A stretch of DNA of 29,611 bases from Lobulomyces angularis (lineage: Eukaryota; Chytridiomycota; Chytridiomycetes; Lobulomycetales; Lobulomycetaceae): assembly GCA_027604685.1 (NCBI GenBank), contig JADHYX010000276.1, forward strand, positions 1 to 29,611, read 5' to 3'. Positions 1-11,311 of the stretch are shown one piece after another (position 1 is the first letter of the stretch; the number at the start of each line of letters is the position of its first letter). A program made the translations under genes and the position numbers. A model generated the notes under the pieces. That model did no database searches, had not been told where the DNA came from, and saw nothing but the letters and a program-made list of their open reading frames with translations.

Positions 1-3
1 TTT

Positions 4-3000
4 TTACCTTAATTCTAATTCCAATTGACTTAACCTTTTTTGTAAAATTTTAACGTTTGGGTCACCAAGTCCTTGAGCTTTCATGAGATCAAATTTATTT
101 ATTTCAATTTTTTTTTTTGAAATTGCAGTTTTTCCTTCCTTGTCAACAGAGATATCATTTTTATCAACTCTGTTGATTTTTAAAGAAGGGGAGGAGGAGG
201 GTTGTAGAGATTTGTTTGATCGACCGTTGTCAAAAAAAAATTTTTTTTTTTTTTTTTTGTCATAATCATCATCATCATCATTGATAAAATCTTGTTTTTT
301 TAATTCTTTAGTTTGGAAGTTGTTGATTGTTGCTAAATTATCTTTTTTAAATTTTAAATTATCAAGGTTTTCTTCGTTGTTGTTTTTAAAATTTAAATAA
401 TTTAAAAAATTTTTTTTATTTTTATCTTCCTTTACTAAAAAGTTATTGTAGTAACCACACTCAACTTCACCAGCTCCTGCTTGGGTATAGTGAGAAGGAT
501 GATCAGTTGGTAAGTAATGTTGGTCTTCCTTTACATATGGTTCAGGGGAGTATTTTTCATCAAAATGGATATATCTGTGTGGACTGGTTTGCATCTTAAA
601 TAATTCTTTTTTTTTTTGGTTATGATCATTCAAATAGTTTTCTTGGTTCGAAGAGGGTAAAAAATTACTGTCATTGTTTAAAAAGTTGTTGTTAAATTGA
701 TCTTTCGAGAAATTGTTTTCTTGAAAAATGCTTTGATTGGAGTCACTGTTTAATCGATGTGGTACTGAATTTATGGCAGTGGTGGTGGTATGACTAAAAG
801 CGCATTGTGACTGAGGATTGTTATATTGCTGATTGCATTGCTGAGTTTCGTAACCCATATAGTGATATTGCTGATTGGATCGATGATGGGTGTCGTGATC
901 ACCATAATTTTGAAAAGTTGGTGATTGCTGTTCCTGAAACTCTACATTTTGTACATGACTATTATTACCGTTTTGGTTTTCGTAATTCACAAAGTGTTGC
1001 GGTGATGGTCTTTGCTGACATTTATCTTCGTTCATGAAATAACGGCTGCCACTCTGGCTGCTGTGATTCCCTATTTGATGAGAGCAACCCTGCGGCCTTT
1101 GTAAATCATACTTGGAACAATTATTATCATGTTCGTTTTCGTAATGCATAAATTGTTGTGAGAGGTTTTTCTGACTTTTCAAATTGTCTTTGGGGCTATT
1201 ACTAATATTCCTATTATGATTCACAAAATGTTGTGTTGGTTGCTGGTGATCATTATTATCATAAAAGTAAGCGTTGTCGTCATTCCGGTCGTTAAAATCT
1301 TTCTGCTCCACAAAATAATTTTTAGAAGCATCAAAATTTTTTTGTCTCTCTTTTTGAAAATTACTTGTCGAAAAGTTACTGTAAAACTTTTCGTTACCTT
1401 GCCTGTCTTGTAATGTTGCATTGTTTGATTGTTGCTGAACGTTAAAAAAAACTGGGTAGTGATTCTCGTCATAGTAGCATTGATCATTTTCGGTGTTGAA
1501 AGTGCGTGAATTTTTTGGTTGAGGGTGATGCAGATGGGTGTCCTGACAGACTGAGATGTACTGCTGTTCATATTTTTTTCCAATTTCATCTTTATTAAAA
1601 TTAAACTTTTGTTGTTTTTGTTGTCTATCAGTCGTTGGGTTGTTTTTTTGTGATAATAAAAGCGGGGACGTTGATCTGTCATTCCTGTTGTTGTATCCTA
1701 TAGGTGAAGTTGCTCTGTCAACCAAATATTTAATGTTGTTATTGGTATTTATAACTTTTTTAAAATTTTCGTTACTCTTCTCTATAAAAATAAAATAAAA
1801 TAAAATAAATAAAAAAGTAAAAAGAAAAAAAAAAAGAAAAATTTAATATTTCTTTACTATTTTTATCAAAAACGGGACTATACAAAAAATTATCCATTCC
1901 AACGTTTCTATTATTAAAGTGTGTTTCCCTCTCATTTATATAGTATTCAGTGTCGTTTAATTTATTTTCAGTTGAAAAAAAATTGTTAGATTTATCTTTT
2001 TTTTTTAAATTGCGATCATAGTGATTACTGCTACTACTATCAATGTCAACATCATCATCATGGTGGTTGATAATATTTTGGTTAATGAAATTATTATTGG
2101 AATTTTTCCATTCTCTATCAGCAAAATTTTGAGAAGGAGAACAAGACTCAATTTCAGATCCATTATGGTTTTTTTCGTTTGGATCATTGCTAATGTTATG
2201 ATCACACTCATTTTCCTGGTATAAATGATCCAATGAATCAAAATTTTCTAAAGTTCTTGTATCCAAGACTTTTTGTGTGCAACCGTCATCAAAGCCCTGC
2301 ATTTCTTGACTATTAAAACGATTACCTAAATCGTATTTTTGTTTATCGTCTAAAATATTGAAGCCTTGTGCAACTTCTGAAGTTGAGTAGTCATTGTCTT
2401 CTATAATATTTAAACTTCGGAAGATATCAACAGTTGATAATCTTTCTTCATTTTTTTTGTCTTTACTTTCTAAAATATTATTGTTGTCTTGGAAAACATT
2501 TTTTTTTTTTTCTTTAATAAAATCTTTATCAATTTCAGTTTTATTAAAATCAAAAAATTTTTTATTGTCTTTATTTAATTTTGTATATTTTTTTTTTTCG
2601 TTTATTTTTTTTTCAAATTTAATTGAATCTTGACTGTCAAATTTTTGAATAACAAAATTTTTTTCTTTTTTAGTAGAAATAATTTCCATTGAAGACTTTG
2701 GTCTATTTTTTTGTAAGTCAAAAAAATTGATACTTTCGTTTGGGGGTGAAGAGTCATCAAAACAATTTTGATCGGTTTTATTATTTGATGACATTGTGAA
2801 ACCTAGGCTGGTGTGTGGTCTTTGAATTGATTGTGAAAATAAATTATTAAATTTTTTTTTTTTTTTTTTTTTTAAACTTGAATCATTTAAATTTTTTTTT
2901 TTTTTGATATCAGCATCACTACTATTCGGGTCTTCGTTGCTAATACTTTCTAGTGAATCAAAACTGAGGTCAAGTAAATTTTCTTTTTGATTTTCGTTAA

Positions 3001-4964
3001 CAGTATCAGTATCATTTTTCGTTTTTATCTCATCTTTCTTTTTTTTTTTTTCTTTGAAATTTTTTTCCCGCAAGAAATTGGTGTTTTTTAATTCATCAAG
3101 AGAAAGACGAGATGTTTCAGCTTTACTATCGTTGTGATGGTCGTATTGAAAAGTTGGGCTATATTGTGCATGAATAAAGTCATCGGCATGTTCCTGGGCC
3201 TCATAAAAGTCCTGTAATCCGGTTTTGACGTCATTGTTATCCAGAAAAACAGGTTTCTTTTCAGTTTTAAAAAACCTTTTTGATGAGATGGGACTTGGGG
3301 AACGATTTTTTAAAAAAAGTGGGGCTCCATTATCAGCAATGTGTTCTTGAAAAATGTCATCCTCTTTTTTGTAATTGTTTAACTGCTTATTAAAATAAAA
3401 ATTATCTTCAGTGGACTCCTCCTGAAACATATCACCAACTAGAGTCTTGTGTAAAAAACTTTTTCTGTCAAAGATTCCTGCTTGCTCAATTTTTTCATCT
3501 TTCATGTATACTAGAATGTCAGATTTTGGTAAGGAAATTTTTTTATCTTTTTTAGTTTTTTCTTTTTCCACAACATTCAAGTTTGGTTTTATATCAAGTT
3601 TTTCATTCAAAATTATAGTTTTCGGTACAGGGGAAGGAGATGATTTTGAGTTATTTAAAAGAGGTTTTTCTTGATTAATTTTGATCTCAACATCTTTTTT
3701 AGGGAAGGCATCACTAATTGATTTTACTCTATCTTTTGACTTTGGGATATTATCAGTTTCAAAAAAACTAGGCGATTTAAAAACAGTCATTAATTCATCA
3801 GTAGAATTTGTTCTGGTGGATACATTGGAAGAGTCTTTACCGTAATCTACCTTTTGAAGACTATTTTCAATTTTATTTTTTTCTTTTTCAACGCTTAAAT
3901 TTATTTTTTTTTCAGCTTTCACTTTTTCTTCAATTTCTCTTTGTAATTTTTCGATTCTATTTTTGGCATTTATTTTATCTTTTTGTTTTTTTTTATTTTT
4001 TTTTTTTATTTTAATTATATTTTCATTTTTTTCTTACAAGAATTTTTTGTATCATCAAAGTCGGCTTTACTATTTCGAAGATTTGTTTGTGGAACGGAAT
4101 TATAAAAAGTTTTATAATCTTCAAAAGTTTTTAGAGTTTCAACTTCATGTGGTTGACATAATCGCTCCCTCAATTCGTTTGTAAAAAGAGGTTTCTGATC
4201 GTCTATCGATGGTCTAGCAATTTCAGAGAGTGGTATACTAGGAAATATAATATAATATGTTAAAAAATAAAATAAAGGCTGATAAGAATAAAAAAACATT
4301 AGGCTCGTTAAAAAAAGTGTTAAAAAAAAGTTAAAAAAAAATTTTTTTTATAATTACTTTGTTTTTATTAAAGCATCCATATTATATTCATGATTAGTAT
4401 TGAAACATTTTTCGTCATTTTGAGAAGTTCTCAGAAACGGTAAACTGTCTTCAATCCCATAACGTTTTTTTAAAGAATTGATAATTTCTTCTGGAGTATT
4501 TTTATTTTCCACTTCTTTATCATTTTTTCCTTTTTTTTGTATCAAATACTGTTCCGTTATTGAATTTTTTGTTAATGGTTTCATATTTAAATTTTTTTTT
4601 TCAAAATTTCTAAAAAAAAAAAAAAATAAAAAATAAATGTTCATTTTTTTTAATGGTTTTTTTAATAATTTTATTTTTTATTTTATTCTTATGTTTTTTT
4701 TTTAAAATACTTTTTATTTAAAAGTTGTTCAGTTCTATATTGTAGTTCAATTTCATTTTTGTTATTATTAAGATATTTTTCCTTCAACTTTTCTAGATCT
4801 AATTGATGTGAATCGTTAAAAGTGGTAGTTTTTTTTACTTTTTTTTCTTTTATCTCGAAATTTGTGTTTATTGAATCAACATTTTTTGTTTCTTCGGATA
4901 TCATCTCTCTAAAAGTAGTTTCGTTGGGTTTCGTTATTACCCTTTTTTTTAAAACTTTTACCAT
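4..4964 (-). CDS. Large low-complexity coiled-coil protein, five exons, probably 3'-truncated
   Basis: I do not recognise this family. Exons in transcript order are 4964-4711, 4609-4358, 4237-4038, 3978-1858 and 1781 to the window edge; all four introns are GT-AG and keep phase, giving more than 1,500 residues. The start is the first ATG, MVKVLKKRV. Exon 4 opens with a predicted helical stretch (NRIEKLQREIEEKVKAEKK) and the last visible residues (LQKRLSQLELELR) look like another coiled coil. In between the protein is Lys/Asn/Asp-rich with many Ser-Pro and Thr-Pro sites, then a Gln/Asn/His/Tyr-rich region with degenerate repeats. At the edge the frame meets either a stop (TAA at 4-6) or a splice donor (AG/GTAAAA); I favour the donor, so the C-terminus probably lies outside. 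A structural or scaffold role is a guess. Confidence is high that it is one gene, low for function. The acceptor of exon 4 (CAAAAAG) is the weakest junction. Confidence 0.75.
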
Positions 4965-5137
4965 ATGTTAATAATATTTTATATTATTAAATTTATTTTT
5001 ATTTTTATTTTTTTTAAAACTCAGTCTTTTTTTTTTTTTTGTTAAAAAAGAAAATTTTTTTTTTAATTTTTTTTTTTATAAGATCAAAAATTTTGAAAAA
5101 GAAATAAAATTTTAAAAAAAAAATAAATTAAAAAGTT
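4965..5137. promoter_or_regulatory. Shared divergent upstream region
   Basis: About 170 bp separate the ATG of the minus-strand coiled-coil gene from the ATG of GID8 on plus, so both promoters must lie here or overlap the genes. The stretch is almost entirely A/T with long homopolymers; I see no specific binding site. Confidence 0.4.
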
Positions 5138-6301
5138 ATGGTAAGGAATTTTTAAAAAATAAAAAATAAGAATGAAGAACGATAGAAAAAAGTAGACAGG
5201 AAGAAAAAAAAGATTATATGCATACATAAAATTAAATTTGAAATTTTAAAAATAAATTAATTTATGTAAATAGGCATCACAAGTACCACCAAAAGTAATA
5301 ACGAAGATAAGTAAACAAGAATGGCAAGCAAAGTTGGATAAAATAAAAATAAACAAACATGATTTAAATAAATTGATTATGAATTACTTTATGATTGAGG
5401 GATTTAAAGATGCTGCTGAAAAGTTTAGTAAGGAAGCAAACTTGGTTCCTTCATTTGATTTGAATTCAATAAAGGATAGGATGATTATTAGAAATGCAGT
5501 GCAAAGTGGAAACATTGATGAGGCGATAGAAAGGGTTAACGATTTAGATCCTGAGGTAAAAATAAAATAATATCTATTAGAAAAAATAAAAATATATATA
5601 AATAGATTCTTGATACAAATCCTAGATTATACTTTCATTTGCAACAACAAAAATTAATTGAACAAATTAGACAAGGAAAAATTTCAGAAGCTATTGAATT
5701 TGCTCAAGAAGAATTAGCACCAAGAGGAGAAGAAAATGTAAAATAAAAAAAATAAAAAATAAAAAAAAAGAGAAAAGTTTTTTTAAAAAGAAAATTATAA
5801 AAAAAAAAAAAAAATAATAGCCGGAATTTTTAGAAGAGTTGGAAAAAACCATGGCATTGTTAGTTTTTGATCAATCTTTAAAATCATCAGTTGGGAATCT
5901 TTTGGGTAAAAAGAAAGTATATATGTATTTTTTTTTATTAACGAAAAAAAAAAAAAAAAAAAAAAGATCATTCACAACGTCAAAAAACGGCGAGTGAATT
6001 AAATGCAGCAATTTTAACTGCACAGTGTCAAGAAAAAGATCCAAAATTACCATCATTATTGAAGATGCTTGTTTGGTGTCAAGTAAAAAAAAATTTTATT
6101 TTATTTATTTAATTTTAATTTTTTTTCCTTTTTTATTTAATTTTATTTTTTTTTATTTTAAATTTATTCAATTTTATTTTATATTATTTTAAATTTATTT
6201 AATTTTATTTTTATTTTTAGAATCAATTGGATGAAAAGGTAATTTACCCAAAGATTACTAACCTTGCAACGGCGGAAGTAACAGAAGTAGTTAGTTTGTA
6301 A
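5138..6301 (+). CDS. GID8: GID8 (TWA1) homologue, GID/CTLH ubiquitin ligase scaffold subunit
   Basis: Gid8 is a core scaffold of the GID/CTLH E3 ligase, which in yeast degrades gluconeogenic enzymes when glucose returns. Six exons: 5138-5140, 5274-5555, 5606-5737, 5821-5905, 5967-6082 and 6221-6301, all GT-AG and in phase, giving 232 residues (human GID8 is 228). A LisH motif lies at about residues 31-57 ([15 protein letters not shown]), CTLH at about 67-124, and the CRA region follows ([14 protein letters not shown], then [14 protein letters not shown], then YPK). The alignment with animal GID8 runs end to end. The long second exon has no in-frame ATG near its 5' end; the start was chosen because ATG at 5138 is followed directly by a GTAAGG donor and joins in phase to the acceptor at 5273. 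Identity is very secure; the ATG-only first exon is inferred. Confidence 0.93.
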
Positions 6302-6406
6302 ATAAATAAAAAATAAAAATATAACAAAAAGTTTAGTAAATGCGAAAGTTTTTTTTTTTAATTTTTTATTTTTTTTATTTAAGTAAATATTGTGAGATGC
6401 TGAATA

Positions 6407-6479
6407 GTGTTTGCGCATTAACTTTCTGAACACGGCGTATTTTCTAAAAGTTGGCAATATATTATTTGTGTGACAATGA
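6407..6479 (+). repeat. Left terminal inverted repeat
   Basis: Begins GTGTTTGCGCATTAACTTTC and continues to CAATGA. It matches the reverse complement of 9135-9207: the first 27 positions differ at one base, then the repeats diverge with small indels but share AAAGTTGGCAA and a conserved inner block. Confidence 0.88.
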
Positions 6480-6504
6480 GTTGCTAACTTTTTAACACTA
6501 AAAA

Positions 6505-7567
6505 ATGTTTAATTCATCACTTTCTCAAGAATACCATCAAAAAACAAAAAAGAAACATCATTCTGAAAATGTTAAATTAGCTGCATTATATGCGTTTCGA
6601 AAAGGTGATTCCATTTTAATGATACTCAACAATTTTAAAATATCTCGAACTACTTTTTTTACTTAGAGAAAACAATGGGAAACAATTAAAAATGTCAAAC
6701 CATTAATAAAAACTGGTAGAAAACTAAACTCGATAATACTAAAACACAGCAATTACTTCAATTTTATAATCAAAATCCAACTGCAACTAATGAACAAGGT
6801 TCAGCTTATTTGAATCACGAAATTAAACCTCGAACTATAACAACTTATCTTCAAAAAGAAAATTTTACTAGAAAAAAGATATCTGATGAACCTGAAAATT
6901 ATCCAGATCAAAGAGTACTTGATGAAACTAGAAGTTATTTACAAGAAATCCGAAATATACCACATGAAAAAAGAGTTTGTATGGATGAAAGCTTTGTCTA
7001 TGATAATGAAGCACCATCTCGAAGTCGTAGTTTAAAAGGTAAACGAATTTCAAGAGCTCGTAAACTTCATGGTAAAAGATGGACCTTATATCTTGCAATT
7101 AGATTGGAAGGGATAGTTCATGATCCAATACTTTCTACTGAAATGCGAAAGATCCAAATTTTATGAATTATGTTAAAAATGTGTTGGTAAAAAAATTTAA
7201 GAGAAGGAGATGTAGTAATTTGGGATCGTCTAGGAAAAGCTGGCAGATGCACAAATCCCAAAAAACAACACTATAATCCAGAAGCAAAAGAATTGATAGA
7301 ATCAAAAGGAGCTAGAGTTTTATTTTTACCGCCTCAAGGAAAATATTTTAATCCAATTGAATTAGCGTTCGGGACAATAAAAACAAATATTAGAAAACAC
7401 CTATTCTTTGTCAGATGCAGGAAAAGAATTAAGATCAAGAACTGAACAGTAAGTTAGAGTGATAGTTAAAGAATCTTGTAGAAAATTAACATGAAAATAC
7501 AAAAGGGTTCTATAGAGAAAGAGGGGATGAAAGAGAGTTTATTAGATTATATCCAAATTTATTATAG
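6505..7567 (+). pseudogene. Decayed IS630/Tc1-type DDE transposase
   Basis: Reading across frames recovers about 350 codons of an IS630-type transposase: an N-terminal helix-turn-helix region (LAALYAFRKGDS, then KISRTTFF), then a DDE catalytic domain. First Asp is in VCMDESFVYD, second in VVIWDRLGKAGR, Glu in FLPPQGKYFNPIELAFG. Lesions seen: an in-frame TAG near 6665 where Trp is expected, single-base frameshifts near 6722, 7141 and 7195, and a further shift after 7395. The tail (FIRLYPNLL, then stop at 7565-7567) is in frame again. The central block 6786-7140 is open, so decay is fairly recent. The ATG at 6505 starts just inside the left repeat. Some lesions could be sequencing error, but so many in one gene and none in the neighbour argue for real decay. 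Confidence 0.87.
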
Positions 7568-7663
7568 TTAAATTAAAATAATTTATAAAAACATCGTATT
7601 ACAACAAATTTTCTGTAAATATAACTATTGATGGATTAGTTTTAAAAATTCTGTTTGAAGTCT

Positions 7664-9067
7664 CTACCATGAAACTGCAACAATAAGATTTGGAATACTA
7701 ACAGGAACACTTAACATCCAATAACTTTTTATTACATCAAATCTTATCAAAGTTTCATCTTCTGCTTCTTGAGGAGGATTGACATGAATAACCAAAGGAC
7801 CAATTAAACTTTTTTCCAAGTTCGGAATTTTCACCCTACTAACTACAATTGACGACCCCCTAACGATACCATCACCAATGCCAGACCAACGAACAGGAGT
7901 TTTTTTTGGTTTAGGTTCCATTTGATTCCAATGATTATGGTTAATTGTTGTTGTTTGACACCCGCTATCCAAAACACCGTTTACAGAAATAAATTGATCC
8001 TTTGTTTAGATGCCTTAATTTGAATATTTAACTTGAATAAATCACTATTAAATTATTTTTTAATTATTTTTATTACTTACTTTGTATTCATCATCTGTAC
8101 TTTCAACAATAACTGAATTGCTACAACGCTTCTTTCCTCCCCAAGTTTTATTTTCGTCAATTGGTTGGATTAGTCCTCCTTCGTCCTCATTTGACTCAGC
8201 TGCAGCAATTTGATTGTCGAAAAAACCAACTATTTGCTGATTTTGAACTAATACATATTGTTTTTCACGTCCTAAAAATTTCCCTTCTTGTTTAAGTTTG
8301 TAAAAAGCAGCTACATTTTTTTTAAATTCAGCTTCATCATCACCTAACTGACTTAAATAATCTTTTACATCTTTTGGTATAATTGATTCCATAACTATAT
8401 TTTTGTTCATTTAATATATATTTTCTATTTTATTTAATATATAATCAATTTTTTTAATACCATTACTTCCTTTTAATGAAACAGTCTTTAAACTGTCGAT
8501 TAATAAAACATCATCCTGTTTGATTCTAGAAAAAAATATGAATATCATCAATTTGCAAAATAAAAGATATAAACCTTCGTTTTTTTTGATACTCATCGTC
8601 ATCATCTTGAGAAATAACGTCCTCTTCCTCTTCCTTAACTTCCTCTTCCCTAAAAGAGTGAAAAAAAAAAAAACAATGAATATTTAATTAAAAAAAACAA
8701 ACCTATACTCTTTTTCACCTGCATATTTTGAGAGGGAATTTCCCAGTTCGTTATCGAGTTCTTCCTGATGATTTGAAATAAATTTTTGAATTGAATCAAC
8801 AGCATCTTTTTCTTCAGCTTTTAATAAAAAACTAGTATTTTTATAATATTTATGACGATATTTAAGATATGCACAAATTCTTCTATTAACATTTTCATCA
8901 ATAATCACTCTACCAATTACAGTCCAAAATAATTTTCTCATTCCAGTACTATTTTCTTCATTAGGAACTTGATCTACAATAGCATTTAATTGATATCGCC
9001 TATAGTAAATATAATTATTAAAAAATACAACAAAAATTTTATCAAACCTAAGTTTATTTTGACCCAT
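7664..9067 (-). CDS. Retropepsin-like aspartic protease domain protein carried by the transposon
   Basis: Six exons (9067-9048, 8999-8703, 8649-8575, 8525-8461, 8394-8081, 7999-7664) join in phase into 368 residues. Donors are GTTTGA, GTTTGT, GTTTAT, GTATTA and GTAAGT, and every acceptor is AG. The third-to-last junction removes an in-frame TAA at 8411-8413. The C-terminal domain contains GVLDSGCQTTTI, matching the DSG/DTG active-site loop of retropepsins, then VRWSGIGDG and two beta-rich segments as expected for that fold. The N-terminal 200 residues (basic helical part, an acidic run, LSQLGDDEAEFKKN) match nothing I know. As a single-lobe protease it would need to dimerise; activity is inferred only. 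No transposase-like motif is present. It could be a gag-protease relic captured from a retroelement, or a host-derived gene. I am confident the gene is real and fairly confident of the protease fold. Confidence 0.68.
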
Positions 9068-9134
9068 AATTTTTATAATTTTAGAAGACTATTAGACTAA
9101 ATTTGCAAAAATTTTTAAATTTCAAATAATTTTT

Positions 9135-9207
9135 TCATTGTTACACGGAAATTATTTGCCAACTTTGTAAAATGTGGCGTGTGTTCAGAAAGTTAATGCA
9201 CAAACAC
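9135..9207 (-). repeat. Right terminal inverted repeat
   Basis: Read on the minus strand from 9207 inward it begins GTGTTTGTGCATTAACTTTC and ends at CAATGA, mirroring the left end at 6407-6479. TA follows at 9208-9209. Confidence 0.88.
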
Positions 9208-9209
9208 TA

Positions 9210-10215
9210 TACAATTATATATAAAATAATGTATTATGTGTTTCGTATTGAAATGAGGAAGAGTGGTGAGAAAAATTTTTTTAAAAAACAAGGACAAAAA
9301 AATAAATAAACAACGGAGTTATAGAACAAGAAATGGAGAATAAATTGTTTCTAAAAAAAAATATTAGATGACAAATAAAAAATTTAAAAGAAAAAACTAA
9401 GATCTGAAAACAATTATGATTTATTTTTAAACGTTTTGTATTAATAGATGATTTCAAAGTAGTAAAAAAAGAGGGGAAGACAACACATCATATAATATAT
9501 AATAGTTAAATATGGTGTTTGTAACATGTAATTAATATAAGATAACTGTAAGTAAAGATGATATATAAGAGCCAACATAGTGTGAGATGGATATGTAAAA
9601 ATGTAGGAATTAAAGGAAAGATATAAGAATAATTGTAGGGATGAACGGTGTAAATAGTAATAGTAAGGAATAGACATGGGAACAATGGTAGAATGTATGA
9701 CATTTTAGGATTTTATGCTTAAATGAATATCAATAACTTGTGTGGAGTAAGTGTATTTTTTGAAAAACATTTAACATAATTACAGCATTAAGTAATAGTA
9801 TTTCTTCAGATATTGAATAAGGTATAAAACATCTTATAAAACATCTTATAAACCATTTATTTACACTATGAAATATGCTATAAAATTTACTATAAATTAC
9901 ACTGTAAATTATACTATGAAATAACTTGGATTCAGCTTTTTCAAAAATACTTTATTTCTATTTCGTCCGACGGAGGTTCCAATTTTTTTGAGCCCTGTGT
10001 CTGAGTTGTGGCACAATAGTAAAAACTAAAATGCTTCGTTCCTATTTTTTTTTTTTTTTTTTTTTTATTTTTTTAAGTGGTTAAGCAAAATTTTCATTTT
10101 TTCAATTAAAAAATTCACAAAAAATTCCTATAAAATTCCCTCTAAAAATCAAAAATTTATCCTTATAAATTTTTTTAAAAAAAAAAAAAAAAAGTAAAGT
10201 AAAAAAAAGAAGCTG
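9210..10215. other. Intergenic stretch, no gene seen
   Basis: About 1 kb between the transposon and the C2H2 gene. The open frames here are short, Tyr/Leu-rich and without codon structure. The stretch holds an AT-rich degenerate repeat block (9823-9925), a GC-richer patch near 9967-10040 and poly-T/poly-A runs just before the C2H2 start. It probably contains the C2H2 promoter and 5' leader. Confidence 0.5.
9823..9925. repeat. Degenerate ~12 bp tandem repeat
   Basis: Two perfect copies of TATAAAACATCT (9823-9834, 9835-9846) are followed by looser copies built on ACTATAAAWTT/ACTRTGAAAT up to about 9925. The pattern looks like a decaying minisatellite; no function is evident. Confidence 0.5.
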
Positions 10216-11216
10216 ATGCAACATATGCAATCCTCCTTCAGCTTCCAACATCATCTTACCAATAATAAATCTTCTGAAAATCTTAATCTTACCAACAACA
10301 ATAAATCTTCTGAAGTTCTTAATCAAACTAACCTTATCGACAATCTTCTAAGTACAAACGATATTCAAAATTCTTCTGGATCAAACTTGGATATTAATTC
10401 AAATAATTTAAATATGCAATCAAATAACTTTTTAAACAACAACTTTAATCTCCAAGCTGACGGTACTTTAAATTTCAATTCTGATTTAAACTTCAATACA
10501 GAATCTTCTGCCAACTACTTTCCTACCCCTGCCTTATCTACAACTGACTCATTCTTGGATCTCCAATCCCCTTTGATCTTAAATCACTTCAACACTCCCA
10601 TCTTTTCCTCCCTAAACTCCCCATTTTCTGCTTCCACCTCAGACTTCCAATCTCCCTTTCCTAACTCTACTGACTCCTTCAATCAAATCAATCTTTCTAA
10701 TTCGCCAATCGACCAACAAGTAAACTACTTTGAACCTTTGGAACCTACTTCCCCTTCCATCAATCCTGCTGACACTGTTACTCTCACCTTTGCCCAACTC
10801 TCAGCTTTAATTTCCGCTTCTGCAAATCCTTCTACCACCAGCTCCACTACCAATTCTCAAAAGAAACCTTCAAAATCCCTCAAAGAATTTCCTTGTCCTC
10901 ACCCTGGTTGTGGAAAAATTTTTACTAGAAAGTTTAATCTAAAGACTCACTCCTTTACTCATGATGCTAATAGACCTAGAGACTTTGTTTGTCAACATCA
11001 TGGATGTGGAAAATCCTTTGTTAGGTATTAATAACTAAAATTTTAACATCTTCTTATTTATTTTTCTCTGATAGAATCCATGATTTACAAAGACATAGTT
11101 CTATTCACTCTAGAAATAATGGAAATAAATGCAACACTTGTCAAAAACATTTTGCAAGATCTGATGCTCTTTCCAGACATATCAAAAGTGGAATTTGTTT
11201 TGAAATAAATCCTTGA
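10216..11216 (+). CDS. C2H2 zinc-finger transcription factor, Swi5/Ace2-like finger cluster
   Basis: Two exons (10216-11024, 11075-11216; intron GTATTA...GATAG, phase 2) encode 316 residues. The first ~220 are Asn/Ser/Gln-rich and disordered, with many Ser-Pro/Thr-Ser patches, typical of fungal activators. Three C2H2 fingers close the protein: CPHPGCGKIFTRKFNLKTH, then CQHHGCGKSFVR/IHDLQRH split by the intron, then CNTCQKHFARSDALSRH ending KSGIC. Two C-x4-C fingers followed by a C-x2-C finger with DALxRH and a terminal Cys match the Swi5/Ace2 arrangement, which controls late-mitotic and daughter-cell genes in yeast. Related fungal factors share parts of the pattern, so the orthology is tentative. 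The start is the first ATG in the open frame. The 3' end converges with the SCFD2-like gene 95 bp away. Confidence 0.85.
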
Positions 11217-11311
11217 ACGATCTTTTTTTATTATTACTGAAAGAAACACATTTGAAAACTGAAGGAAAAAAAAAAAAATGAAAATTTTTTTTTTTTTATT
11301 TTATTTTAAGT

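Larger units (their letters stand above)
6407..9207. mobile_element. IS630/Tc1-mariner-type DNA transposon, 2.8 kb, with passenger gene
   Basis: Two inverted repeats of about 73 bp face each other, and each end is flanked by TA (6405-6406 and 9208-9209), the target duplication typical of the IS630/Tc1/mariner superfamily. The element starts 105 bp after the GID8 stop codon. Inside are a broken transposase on plus (6505-7567) and an apparently intact spliced gene on minus (7664-9067), with 3' ends converging. It is larger than a simple Tc1/mariner element, which normally encodes only the transposase. It may now be mobilised only in trans. Confidence 0.88.

Noticed and set aside
1221..1682. Second minus-strand frame over the Q/N-rich repeats
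   Set aside because: A frame-shifted shadow of the CAA/AAT-rich coding region; the main frame connects to neighbouring exons in phase.
8411..8413. In-frame stop in the retropepsin-like gene, suggesting a pseudogene or two genes
   Set aside because: A 66-nt intron (8395-8460, GTATTA...TATAG) with matching phase removes it, consistent with the other four introns of this gene.
9441..9703. Minus-strand Tyr/Leu-rich open frames
   Set aside because: Two overlapping frames of equal quality, no domain, no splice continuation; they are explained by the base composition of a purine-rich plus strand.
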